Shown piece by piece: positions 6,375 to 13,385 of a stretch of 14,264 nt of DNA (position 1 is its first letter; each line of letters opens with the position of its first letter). The DNA is taken from contig DQCI01000080.1 in the NCBI GenBank assembly GCA_003545125.1, forward strand, positions 6,482-20,745, given 5' to 3'. The position numbers were made by a program, and so were the translations under genes. The stretch comes from Paracoccaceae bacterium. Lineage in GTDB: Bacteria; Pseudomonadota; Alphaproteobacteria; Rhodobacterales; Rhodobacteraceae. A model generated the notes under the pieces. That model was not told the origin of the DNA, ran no database searches, and saw only the letters and a list, made by a program, of their open reading frames with translations.

Positions 6375-8774
6375 ATGAAACATATTCTTGTAGCCCTGGC
6401 GCTGCTCTTCGGGTCCATCGGATTCGCGGCAGCACAGGGTGGCGAACCGACGCGCGACGACACCAATACGGTCGTTCCGGATCGGGTTGACCCCAACGAT
6501 GCGGCCGAATTGGGCTGCCTGTCCTGCCACGAGGGCATCGAATCGATCCGGGACCCGGAAAGCGAGATGATGCAGCAGATCGTTCTCATCGGTGAAGACT
6601 ACGGTGACCCGGGCGGGTGCGTGACCTGCCACGGCGGCAACCCGCAAGGCCTCACCGCAGACGAGGCCCACGCCGGCGCCCCGGCCGATCTCGCCGATAG
6701 CGGCCCCGACATGTTTTTCCCCGATCCGGGCTCCGTCTGGATCGCCGAGAAGACCTGCGGCCAATGCCACTCGGGCTATGCCGACCGCCTGAAGCTCGCG
6801 TTGATGAACACCGAAGCCGGCAAACTGCAGGGCAACCTGTGGTCCTGGGGCGTGATCGACACGCACCAGTCGGTCTACGGCAACTACGACCTCGTCGATG
6901 AAGACGGCTACGAGCCGCAGGTCGGCACCGAGGCCTATGCCGAATACATGGTGGCCTTCGCCGAGTTGCATCCCGAGCAGATCCCGCTGTCGATGGAGCA
7001 GGTGCCGGAAGTGGACGTTGACGCCATCTCCGAACACCCGAACCTCGCCGGCATCACCTATTCGCGCCAGCAATGCCAGCGCTGCCACGTCGGTGTGACG
7101 GGTCGCGAAAAGCGCGGTGACTACCGCGGCACCGGGTGTTCGTCGTGCCACATTCCCTATTCGAACGAAGGTTTCTATGAGGGCAGCGACCCGACGATCG
7201 CCACGGATCAGCCGGGCAAACTGCTGACCCACCAGATCCAGTCCACCCGCGACGTGAGCGTGACGGTCGGCGACGTGACCTACTCGGGTATTCCGTCCGA
7301 GACCTGCAACTCGTGCCACAACCGCGGCAAGCGGATTGGCGTGAGCTACCAGGGCATCATGGAGTTCCCCTACGGCTCGCCCTACAGCGCAACCGGGGGC
7401 AAGCAGCCCAAGCTGCACACCAAGAACTACCTCTACATCAAGGACGACCTGCATCATTCGATCGAATCGCGGGACGGCAACCCGGCGGGCGGCATGCTCT
7501 GCCAGGACTGCCACACCTCGATCGACATGCATGGCGACGGCAACCTGCCGGGCACCACGCTGGCACAGGTCGAAATCGAGTGTGAGGATTGCCACGGCAC
7601 CGTCGCCCAGTACCCGTGGGATCTGCCGCTCGGGTATGGGGAAGAACATGGGATGGAGCTTGCCGATACCCCGCGCGGTCTGTCGGAAGACTCCAACGAC
7701 GAGTCCTACATGTTCGGCATCGAGTACGAGGCCGGCGACGGCTACCTGCTCACCACCCGCGGCAACCCGTTCGGCAACGTCGTCCGTGAGGGTGACAAGG
7801 TGATCATGCACTCGGCCTCCGGTCTCGACTTCGAGGTGCCGGTGCTCAAACAGCTCGCCGTCGACGGCACCTGGAAGTCTCCGGATGCGATGGTCGCGAT
7901 GAGCCAGGTGGGCGCCCACATGGAAAGCATGGAATGCTACGCATGCCACGCCGACTGGGCCCCGCAGTGCTATGGCTGCCACATCACCGTCGACTACTCG
8001 GAAGGCAAGACGGATGTCGACTGGATCCTGAACGCCAACGCCATCGGCGAGAACGGTCTCGGCCCGGACAACGTGCTCGGCACGAACGGGCTCGAGTCGG
8101 CCGGCAAGGTCTCCGAGACGCGCTCCTACCTGCGTTGGGAAGAGCCGACCCTCGGGATCAACGGCGAAGGCCGCGTGAGCCCGCTGATGCCGGGTTGCCA
8201 GGTCATCACCACGGTGATCGACAAGGACGGCGTTACCGTCGCCCAGAACGAGACCTGGATGACGCCGGACGCCGGGGGCACCAAGGGCCTCGACCATGCC
8301 GCGGTGCAGCCGCACACGGCCGGTCGGCAAGCGCGCGCCTGCGAAAGCTGCCACAACAACCCCAAAGCCCTCGGCTACGGGATCATGGGTGGCCGCTTCA
8401 TGCAGGGCTACGAGGACGGCTTCGTGGTCGATCTGGAAACCGCGACGGGCGAGATCATCCCCGACCAGTCGCAATTCCAGTCGCTGCCGATCCCCTCGCT
8501 CGACCACGATCTCAGCCGGATCGTGACCGAGGATGGCAAGCAGCTCGTGACCGTCGGCTCGCACTGGCCGCTGACCGGCCCGCTGCCGCAGGAGATGCGT
8601 GACAAGATGGAACGCACCGGCCTGTGCATGGGCTGCCACCAGAACATGACCGACGAGGATCTGTGGGGCAAAGTCAACACGCCTGGCTTCGTCTCCAACG
8701 AGGATCACCAGAAGGTTCTGGACGCGGCGCTGAGGGCCTACGCGGAGACGAACCCCGTCGCCGCTGCGGAGTAA
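6375..8774 (+). CDS. Periplasmic dodecahaem cytochrome c
   Basis: A 799-residue secreted multihaem cytochrome with a signal peptide (MKHILVALALLFGSIGFAAA, cleavage near Ala20) and no other membrane segment or lipobox. Twelve canonical CXXCH haem sites begin at Cys48, 82, 128, 234, 255, 311, 376, 403, 521, 532, 656 and 751. No CXXCK site is present. Seventeen further His residues in the mature chain (for example 99, 164, 199, 360, 361, 515, 641, 730) are enough to give every haem a second His ligand. Two haem-free stretches of about 113 and 120 residues (408-520 and 537-655) may be beta-rich inserts. The start is ATG 6375 with GGGAG eight bases upstream. A terminator follows and no partner is co-transcribed, so its redox partners lie elsewhere. 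I do not recognise a named enzyme: length and spacing do not fit NrfA, the octahaem reductases or the decahaem MtrA type. Electron storage, transfer or a reductase role are all possible. Confidence 0.9.
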   Translation: MKHILVALALLFGSIGFAAAQGGEPTRDDTNTVVPDRVDPNDAAELGCLSCHEGIESIRDPESEMMQQIVLIGEDYGDPGGCVTCHGGNPQGLTADEAHAGAPADLADSGPDMFFPDPGSVWIAEKTCGQCHSGYADRLKLALMNTEAGKLQGNLWSWGVIDTHQSVYGNYDLVDEDGYEPQVGTEAYAEYMVAFAELHPEQIPLSMEQVPEVDVDAISEHPNLAGITYSRQQCQRCHVGVTGREKRGDYRGTGCSSCHIPYSNEGFYEGSDPTIATDQPGKLLTHQIQSTRDVSVTVGDVTYSGIPSETCNSCHNRGKRIGVSYQGIMEFPYGSPYSATGGKQPKLHTKNYLYIKDDLHHSIESRDGNPAGGMLCQDCHTSIDMHGDGNLPGTTLAQVEIECEDCHGTVAQYPWDLPLGYGEEHGMELADTPRGLSEDSNDESYMFGIEYEAGDGYLLTTRGNPFGNVVREGDKVIMHSASGLDFEVPVLKQLAVDGTWKSPDAMVAMSQVGAHMESMECYACHADWAPQCYGCHITVDYSEGKTDVDWILNANAIGENGLGPDNVLGTNGLESAGKVSETRSYLRWEEPTLGINGEGRVSPLMPGCQVITTVIDKDGVTVAQNETWMTPDAGGTKGLDHAAVQPHTAGRQARACESCHNNPKALGYGIMGGRFMQGYEDGFVVDLETATGEIIPDQSQFQSLPIPSLDHDLSRIVTEDGKQLVTVGSHWPLTGPLPQEMRDKMERTGLCMGCHQNMTDEDLWGKVNTPGFVSNEDHQKVLDAALRAYAETNPVAAAE

Positions 8775-8795
8775 CGGTCAGCACATGACCCTTCG

Positions 8796-8832
8796 GCCCG
8801 GCCGGTCCCAGGACCGGCCGGGCTTTTTCTTT
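8796..8832 (+). terminator. Intrinsic terminator after the dodecahaem cytochrome
   Basis: A perfect 13-base stem, GCCCGGCCGGTCC (8796-8808) with GGACCGGCCGGGC (8811-8823), is followed directly by TTTTTCTTT. It lies 22 bases after the cytochrome stop and should end that transcript, making the gene monocistronic. Confidence 0.92.
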
Positions 8833-8967
8833 CCAGCCGCTCACCGGGCTGTCTCCGGACAGTGAGGGGCAACACCCGACTGGCCGCGCGACGAAGATTG
8901 TGGCTTGCGCGCGCGCGGCCAGCGGCCATTCTGTAGCTGTCGAATCCACCCCACGAGGAGCCCTTCC

Positions 8968-9336
8968 ATGACCCGTGTCGCCGTGATGTTCCTGGCCGCC
9001 GTTGCGATGAGTGTCGCCTCCGGGGCGGCCCGAGCACAGGAACTGCCCGAAATGGCGCTTGCGAAAGATCTCTTGCTGCCCTGCCAGGACGCCGACAACG
9101 ATGCCCGCGACGGCTACATCTCCCATCTCGAATGCGTCGGGTACATCCGCGGGTTCGTCGCCGCGCTCGAAGTGACCAGTGGCGCGGAGAAATTGTGTTT
9201 CCCCGAAGCGAACCGCGACGATCAGCTGCGGCGGGCCTTCGTGCGCTGGGTGCACGGCGCGTTCCGCGACCGCAGCAAGATGCCCGTGGGCGAGGCTCTG
9301 CTCGAGGCACTCGACGACAGTTTCGGGTGTTCCTGA
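8968..9336 (+). CDS. Small secreted Rap1a/Tai-family-like protein
   Basis: A 122-residue protein with a signal peptide ending near ARA at residues 21-23, giving a periplasmic product of about 99 residues. The mature part has the layout of the Rap1a/Tai family, known from type VI secretion amidase immunity proteins: a helical domain with Cys39, Cys56 in LECVGYIRGFVAALE, Cys77 in KLCFPE, a segment DDQLRRAFVRWVHGAFRDRS and a C-terminal Cys121. Four cysteines suggest two disulfides. Many alphaproteobacteria carry such proteins without any type VI system, so an immunity role should not be assumed. The start is ATG 8968 with GAGGAG seven bases upstream; an upstream in-frame ATG at 8905 would add 21 residues and hide the signal peptide. 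No type VI effector gene is in the window. The family assignment is from pattern memory. Confidence 0.7.
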   Translation: MTRVAVMFLAAVAMSVASGAARAQELPEMALAKDLLLPCQDADNDARDGYISHLECVGYIRGFVAALEVTSGAEKLCFPEANRDDQLRRAFVRWVHGAFRDRSKMPVGEALLEALDDSFGCS

Positions 9337-9616
9337 CGGCAACGGCAGGGCTGCAACCCCCGCCGGGCGCCTTGAGAGGGTCCTGCGGCGAGACCCAGTG
9401 AACGTCGGGCGCAGGGCTTTCGACAGGTCCGCCGAACGTGGATTGGTCCGGTTCCTGACGACCTGATTTCCGTTCGAGCCGCAGGGTGGGGTGGTTTCGC
9501 GACGGTTGTTGAGAAAAAGCCTGCGGACGACGGATGAATACTGCCCAAATGCTCCGGGGGGATCGGAGCCGGGGCGCAAGAACATCGCGTCGTCCTGCGC
9601 AGGCCACCGAAGGACG
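9337..9616. other. Intergenic stretch with no recognisable gene
   Basis: The 280 bases between the small secreted protein and the rpsD promoter contain no open frame with a ribosome-binding site or recognisable protein. Weak hairpins exist (GGGTC at 9378-9382 with GACCC at 9392-9396; a GCTCCG/CGGAGC pair in the 9550-9570 area), but none is followed by a T-run. I see nothing else in it. Confidence 0.6.
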
Positions 9617-9644
9617 TTGACAGCGCGGCCCATCGCGCTATAAG
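9617..9644 (+). promoter_or_regulatory. Sigma-70-type promoter for rpsD
   Basis: TTGACA at 9617-9622, a 16-base spacer and TATAAG at 9639-9644 form a near-consensus housekeeping promoter. Transcription would start near 9651, leaving a leader of about 108 bases before the rpsD start. This is the strongest promoter match in the window and fits a highly expressed ribosomal gene. Confidence 0.85.
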
Positions 9645-9665
9645 CGCGTCTTCATTGGTGTTGGT

Positions 9666-9737
9666 GGCCCCCGCAAGGGGATGCCTGTCGGGCTTCGGCC
9701 AGAGGACAACGCCCTTCATGGCGGCCCAGTGGGCCGC
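9666..9737 (+). promoter_or_regulatory. Structured rpsD 5' leader, candidate S4 autoregulatory site
   Basis: Three compact hairpins follow one another in the leader. CCCC-GCAA-GGGG (9669-9680) has a GNRA loop and possible extra pairing GGC/GCC (9666-9668 with 9683-9685). GGC-TTCG-GCC (9691-9700) has a UUCG loop with GTC/GAC flanks. GCGGCCC-AGT-GGGCCGC (9721-9737) has a seven-base stem ending ten bases before the ribosome-binding site. S4 represses its own mRNA in several bacteria through leader structure; whether this leader does so is inference. Confidence 0.45.
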
Positions 9738-9759
9738 GGTCCAACGAAGGAGATCAGCC

Positions 9760-10380
9760 GTGACCAAACGCACGACTGCCAAGTACAAGATCGACCGCCG
9801 GATGGGTGAAAACATCTGGGGCCGCCCGAAATCCCCCGTCAATCGCCGTGAATACGGCCCCGGCCAACACGGCCAGCGCCGCAAACAGAAGATCTCTGAC
9901 TTCGGCCTGCAGCTGCGCGCCAAGCAGAAGCTCAAGGGCTACTACGGCGACGTGACCGAAAAACAGTTCCGCCGGATCTTCGCCGCGGCCGAGCGTCTCA
10001 GGGGCGACACCGGTGAGAACCTCATCGGCCTGCTCGAGCGCCGTCTCGACGCGGTGGTATACCGCGCCAAGTTCGTGGCCACCGTCTTCGCCGCCCGTCA
10101 GTTCGTGAACCACGGCCATGTCGAAGTGAACGGCAAGCGCGTCAACATCCCGTCCTACCGGGTGAAGGAAGGCGACGTGATCTCGGTGCGCGACAAGTCC
10201 AGGCAACTCGCGGTCGTGCTCGAGGCCGCCGGTCTCGCCGAGCGGGACGTGCCGGACTACCTCGAGGTGGACCACTCCAAGATGACCGCCAGCTTCGTGC
10301 GCACCCCGGGCCTTTCCGACGTGCCATACCCGGTGCAGATGGAACCGAACCTCGTCATCGAATACTACGCGCAGAACTAA
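9760..10380 (+). CDS. rpsD: 30S ribosomal protein S4
   Basis: The 206-residue product is the normal length for S4, one of the first proteins to bind 16S rRNA in small-subunit assembly and a fidelity (ram) determinant. The start is GTG 9760, giving [20 protein letters not shown], the standard alphaproteobacterial N-terminus, with AAGGAG seven bases upstream. The N-terminal domain includes the [15 protein letters not shown] region (28-42). The S4 RNA-binding domain spans about residues 96-158 ([20 protein letters not shown] onward). There are no cysteines, so it is the zinc-free form. It sits alone with its own promoter, leader and terminator, not in the alpha operon with rpsM-rpsK-rpoA, as is usual in this class. 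Confidence 0.98.
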   Translation: MTKRTTAKYKIDRRMGENIWGRPKSPVNRREYGPGQHGQRRKQKISDFGLQLRAKQKLKGYYGDVTEKQFRRIFAAAERLRGDTGENLIGLLERRLDAVVYRAKFVATVFAARQFVNHGHVEVNGKRVNIPSYRVKEGDVISVRDKSRQLAVVLEAAGLAERDVPDYLEVDHSKMTASFVRTPGLSDVPYPVQMEPNLVIEYYAQN

Positions 10381-10404
10381 GCGTTCCGACGCGACGCAAG
10401 ACCG

Positions 10405-10442
10405 AGGCCCGCTCAGCACAACGCTGGGCGGGCCTTCTTCTT
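10405..10442 (+). terminator. Intrinsic terminator after rpsD
   Basis: AGGCCCGCTCAGC (10405-10417) pairs with GCTGGGCGGGCCT (10423-10435) over 13 positions with one G-U pair and a five-base loop, followed by TCTTCTT. It starts 25 bases after the rpsD stop. Confidence 0.88.
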
Positions 10443-10457
10443 GGCAGGGTGCGTTGG

Positions 10458-10634
10458 ATGAGCAAGTGCAATGCGGTGGAACCTGGGCTGGACCGCACCC
10501 GGTTCGCCGCGCGGTCGCTGATGGCGCCGACGTATCTTGGTCTGGCGGCGGCGCCCGGGATGCTGGTGATCGTGTTCTTGCGCGAGGTGACCTATTGCGC
10601 GCGCCAGGCGCTGTCGCTCAACGCCGACCAGGCG
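10458..10634 (+). pseudogene. Possible gene remnant or unknown small ORF
   Basis: From ATG 10458 the frame reads MSKCNAVEPGLDRTRFAARS then a hydrophobic stretch (LGLAAAPGMLVIVFLREV), with strongly G/C-biased third codon positions up to about 10634. After that the frame stays open to about 10815 but runs through the AT-rich operator region and the leader of the next gene, where codon usage no longer looks coding. No good ribosome-binding site precedes the ATG. I do not recognise the product. It could be the remains of a longer gene, a small membrane protein, or a chance open frame in GC-rich DNA. Confidence 0.25.
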
Positions 10635-10673
10635 GCCGCTGGCGTTCCCGGTCGCCGCCCGAACCGACCTCAC

Positions 10674-10701
10674 GAATATTTTAACATTCAAATAAGCGAA
10701 T
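10674..10701. promoter_or_regulatory. Candidate SqrR/BigR-type sulfide-responsive operator
   Basis: In the AT-rich island before the rhodanese gene the half-sites run GAAT-N8-ATTC-N8-GAAT (10674-10677, 10686-10689, 10698-10701). The right pair, ATTC-N8-GAAT, matches the motif I recall for SqrR of Rhodobacter capsulatus, an ArsR-family repressor released by persulfides. SqrR/BigR regulons often include rhodanese-like genes. The regulator gene itself is not in the window. Confidence 0.6.
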
Positions 10702-10798
10702 ACATCTTTTCACCGCTCGGAGAGCCCCTAGATTGGCCTCGAAGCCAACGGGGAGGAGGCGGGCGCAGCCCGGTCCCCCGGACAAAGGGAGAGCAAAG

Positions 10799-11194
10799 AT
10801 GCAAATCGACACGGTGAATGGAAAGCGGCTGGAAACCTGGACGCCCGAGGAAGTGGCGGCGGGGCTCGAGAGCAAGGAGATTGTGCTGATCGACGTGCGC
10901 ACGCCGGCGGAGTACATGTTCGAAAGCATCGAAGACGCGCTGCTCGCCCCGCTCAGCCATTTCGAGCGCAAGGCCCTGCCGGCGGGGCTTGGCAAACACG
11001 TGGTGCTGCATTGCGGCTCGGGCGTGCGGTCGCGCAAGGCTGCCGAGCTGTGCCTGACCTTGGCTGGATTCGAAAAGATTGCCCATATGGAAGGCGGGTT
11101 CGCGGGCTGGAAAACCGCGAACCAGCCCTATCTCGGCACCAACATGGCGACCGGGGCGCCGGAGCTGAAAGAGAATCAGCCCCTCGCAGCCTGA
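10799..11194 (+). CDS. Single-domain rhodanese (sulfurtransferase)
   Basis: A 131-residue cytoplasmic protein made of one rhodanese domain. In this family an active-site cysteine carries persulfide sulfur, moving it between donors such as thiosulfate or low-molecular-weight persulfides and thiol acceptors. The CH2A-like motif IDVRTPAEY is at 31-39. The active site is HCGSGVRSRKAAELC with Cys72 in the six-residue loop CGSGVR. The substrate-domain end EGGFAGWK is at 98-105. A short extension PYLGTNMATGAPELKENQP follows. The start is ATG 10799 with AGGGAG seven to eight bases upstream; a frame from 10733 adds a non-family N-terminus. The operator-like repeat at 10674-10701 suggests induction by reactive sulfur. 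It is monocistronic, ending at the terminator at 11217. Confidence 0.92.
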   Translation: MQIDTVNGKRLETWTPEEVAAGLESKEIVLIDVRTPAEYMFESIEDALLAPLSHFERKALPAGLGKHVVLHCGSGVRSRKAAELCLTLAGFEKIAHMEGGFAGWKTANQPYLGTNMATGAPELKENQPLAA

Positions 11195-11216
11195 CGGCCA
11201 GAAAAACCGAACCATG

Positions 11217-11248
11217 AAGCCGCGCCGGACCGTCCGGGGCGGCTTTTT
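11217..11248 (+). terminator. Intrinsic terminator after the rhodanese gene
   Basis: AAGCCGC-g-CCGGAC (11217-11230) pairs with GTCCGG-g-GCGGCTT (11232-11245), with one internal mismatch and a very tight loop, running into TTTTT (11244-11248). It separates the rhodanese gene from the hisC operon. Confidence 0.88.
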
Positions 11249-11350
11249 CGGGCGGTGCACCGCCGCGTTTTCCCCTGTATCGTCAAAAGGCTAGCCCTTC
11301 CGGCTGCGCGCTTGTAAGAGAGGCGGGAAAGTTATCCCCAGGGAATCCGC

Positions 11351-12445
11351 ATGTCCGACGGTCCGAAGCCGCAGCCCGGTATCATGGAGATCTCGCTCTA
11401 CGAGGGCGGGGCCTCGAGCCTTGCCGGTGTCGAGAACGTCATCAAACTCAGTTCGAACGAAAACCCCTGGGGGCCGTCCGACAAGGCCGTCGGGGCGGTG
11501 GCGAAGGCCGCGCGCACACTACACCGATATCCGGGGACCGATCACGCCGAGCTTCGCAAGGCGATCGGAGAGGTTCACGGGCTCGACCCGAACCGCATCA
11601 TCTGCGGGGCCGGCTCCGACGAGGTGCTGACCTGGATCGCCGCGGCCTATGCGGGGCCGGGCGATGAGATCATCGTGACCGAGCATGGGTTTTCGCTTTA
11701 CCCGATCATCGCCCACGGTGTCGGCGCCGTGCCCGTGGAAGTGCCCGAGCGCGACCGCGTGGTCGATGTCGACCGGATCCTCGAAGCCGTCACCATGCGC
11801 ACCCGGGTGGTCTACATCGCCAACCCGGCGAACCCGACCGGCACGATGGTCGGCCAGGCCGAGCTCGCGCGTCTGGCCGCGGGTTTGCCGCCCCAGGTCG
11901 TGCTGGTGCTCGACGGCGCCTATGCCGAGTTCGTCGAAGCGTTCGACGGCGGCGCGGCGCTGGTCGACCGGTTCCCGAACGTGGTGATGACGCGGACGTT
12001 CTCCAAGATTTACGGGCTCGGGGGCCTGCGCATCGGCTGGGGCTATGCCTCGCCCGGTATCATCGCCGTACTGAACCGGCTGCGCGCGCCGTTCAACCTC
12101 TCCACCGCCCAGCTTTTGGCCGCCGAGGCGGCGGTGCGCGACCGGGCGCATGTGGACCGCTGCCGGACCGAGAACGAGCGCCTGCGCAATTGGCTCGCCC
12201 ATGCGCTCGCCGAACACGGGGTACCGTCGGACACCTCGTCGGCGAATTTCGTGCTCGCCCGGTTTGCCGATGCCGCCGAGGCCGACGCCTGCGATGCCTG
12301 GCTCCGGCAGGAAGGCGTGATCGTGCGCAAGGTCGCAGGCTACAAACTGCCGAATTGCCTGCGAATTACGGTGGGAGACGAAGCGAGCTGCCGCCGCGTG
12401 GCGCATCTGGTAGGCCAGTTCAAGGGGAGGCCCGACAATGGTTGA
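11351..12445 (+). CDS. hisC: Histidinol-phosphate / aromatic aminotransferase HisC
   Basis: A 364-residue class I/II PLP-dependent aminotransferase. It converts imidazole acetol-phosphate and glutamate to histidinol-phosphate in histidine synthesis. Where hisC is paired with tyrC, as in Zymomonas, the enzyme also works on aromatic keto acids. Seen in order are [11 protein letters not shown] (33-43), the phosphate-binding GAGSDEVL (86-93), Asn161 in NPANPTGT, Asp188 and Tyr191 in LDGAYAEF, the PLP lysine Lys219 in [16 protein letters not shown], and Arg227. The C-terminal substrate arginine lies in [10 protein letters not shown] (333-342). The start is ATG 11351 with CAGGGA seven bases upstream. 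Its last eight bases overlap tyrC, so translation is probably coupled. The other his genes are not in the window. Confidence 0.93.
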   Translation: MSDGPKPQPGIMEISLYEGGASSLAGVENVIKLSSNENPWGPSDKAVGAVAKAARTLHRYPGTDHAELRKAIGEVHGLDPNRIICGAGSDEVLTWIAAAYAGPGDEIIVTEHGFSLYPIIAHGVGAVPVEVPERDRVVDVDRILEAVTMRTRVVYIANPANPTGTMVGQAELARLAAGLPPQVVLVLDGAYAEFVEAFDGGAALVDRFPNVVMTRTFSKIYGLGGLRIGWGYASPGIIAVLNRLRAPFNLSTAQLLAAEAAVRDRAHVDRCRTENERLRNWLAHALAEHGVPSDTSSANFVLARFADAAEADACDAWLRQEGVIVRKVAGYKLPNCLRITVGDEASCRRVAHLVGQFKGRPDNG

Positions 12446-13385
12446 TTCGGCGGCTGATATGGCGGCTGACACGGTGCTCTACGAAAAGGTGGCGCTGATC
12501 GGGCTCGGCCTCGAGGGCGGCTCGATGAGCCACGCGATGCGCCGGGGCGGGCTTGCCGGGCACATCGTCGGCACGGCGCGCTCGGCGCAGACCCGCGCCA
12601 TCGCCGCAGAGATCAATCTGGTCGACGAAGTGACGGAGACGGCGGCCGAGGCTGTTCGGGACGCCGACCTCGTCGTCCTTGCCGTGCCGGTCGGCGTGAT
12701 GGGCGCGGTCGCCGCCGAGATCGCGCCGCATCTGAAGCCCGGCGCCACGGTGTCCGATGTCGGCTCGGTCAAACGCGCGGTGATCGAGACGGTCGGGCCC
12801 CATATCCCCGAAGGCGTGCATTTCGTCCCCGCCCACCCGATCGCCGGCACCGAGCATTCCGGACCCCGGTCCGGATACGCCGAGTTGTTCGACAACCGCT
12901 GGCTGCTGATCGTGCCACCGGCAGGGACCGACCGGGCGGCGGTCGCGCGGCTGCGCGCGCTCTGGGAGGGGATGGGCAGCCATGTCGACGAAATGGAGCC
13001 CGACCACCACGATCTCGTGCTTGCCGTCACCAGCCACGCCCCGCACCTCATCGCTTACACGATGGTGGGGGTGGCGGACCATCTGAGCCGGGTAACCGAT
13101 AGTGAGGTCATCAAGTATTCCGCAGCCGGGTTTCGCGATTTCACCCGGATTGCGGCCTCGGACCCGACGATGTGGCGCGACGTGTTTCTGACCAACAAGG
13201 ACGCGACGCTCGATGTCCTGGGCCGCTTCACCGAGGAGCTGTTCATGTTGCAACGTGCCATCCGCATGGGCGACGGCGATATGCTGCACGAGTATTTCAC
13301 CAAAACCCGAGCGATCCGACGCGGCATCATTGAAGCGGGTCAGGACACGGCTGCGCCTGATTTCGGGCGCGGGGTGAAGCCATGA
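12438..13385 (+). CDS. tyrC: Prephenate/arogenate (cyclohexadienyl) dehydrogenase
   Basis: A 315-residue NAD(P)-dependent dehydrogenase of tyrosine synthesis, oxidatively decarboxylating prephenate or arogenate to 4-hydroxyphenylpyruvate or tyrosine. The Rossmann loop is GLGLEGGS at 22-29, where family members usually have Ile in place of Glu26. Next come VLAVPVG (80-86), VSDVGSVK (105-112), and [10 protein letters not shown] (133-142) with the substrate-binding His133. The helical dimer domain carries SHAPHLIAY (199-207) and [15 protein letters not shown] (229-243). There is no chorismate mutase or ACT domain, as in the short TyrC type. The start is ATG 12438 with GGGAGG seven bases upstream, eight bases inside hisC. 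An ATG at 12459 is an alternative that still keeps the Rossmann fold. The pairing with hisC supports joint use in aromatic amino acid synthesis. Confidence 0.93.
   Translation: MVDSAADMAADTVLYEKVALIGLGLEGGSMSHAMRRGGLAGHIVGTARSAQTRAIAAEINLVDEVTETAAEAVRDADLVVLAVPVGVMGAVAAEIAPHLKPGATVSDVGSVKRAVIETVGPHIPEGVHFVPAHPIAGTEHSGPRSGYAELFDNRWLLIVPPAGTDRAAVARLRALWEGMGSHVDEMEPDHHDLVLAVTSHAPHLIAYTMVGVADHLSRVTDSEVIKYSAAGFRDFTRIAASDPTMWRDVFLTNKDATLDVLGRFTEELFMLQRAIRMGDGDMLHEYFTKTRAIRRGIIEAGQDTAAPDFGRGVKP

Larger units (their letters stand above)
10381..10798. other. Spacer between rpsD and the rhodanese gene
   Basis: This 418-base gap holds the rpsD terminator (10405-10442), a stretch with coding-like codon usage but no recognisable product (10458-10634), an AT-rich island (about 10671-10712) with a probable operator, and a GC-rich leader for the rhodanese gene. 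No RNA gene was seen. Confidence 0.6.

Noticed and set aside
6285..8708. Very long open frame on the minus strand, antisense to the dodecahaem cytochrome
   Set aside because: It is the shadow of a GC-rich gene: rich in Val, Ala, His and Arg with no family resemblance, no ribosome-binding site, and all twelve CXXCH motifs lie on the plus strand.
6375..8774. Identity as nitrite reductase NrfA or another CXXCK-haem enzyme, with CcmF as its NrfE
   Set aside because: All twelve motifs end in His, no CXXCK is present, and length and haem number do not fit NrfA. A dedicated lyase is therefore not strictly required.
9378..9396. Hairpin GGGTC/GACCC as terminator for the Rap1a-like gene
   Set aside because: Only five base pairs with a nine-base loop and no following T-run.
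9655..9759. N-terminally extended S4 protein
   Set aside because: S4 begins MTKRT in this group, reached from GTG 9760 with a strong ribosome-binding site; the upstream codons lie in the structured leader.
8674..9935. Open frames on the minus strand across the small secreted protein and the rpsD leader
   Set aside because: Arg/Pro/Ser-rich readings with no start signals; they cross a terminator and a strong opposite promoter.
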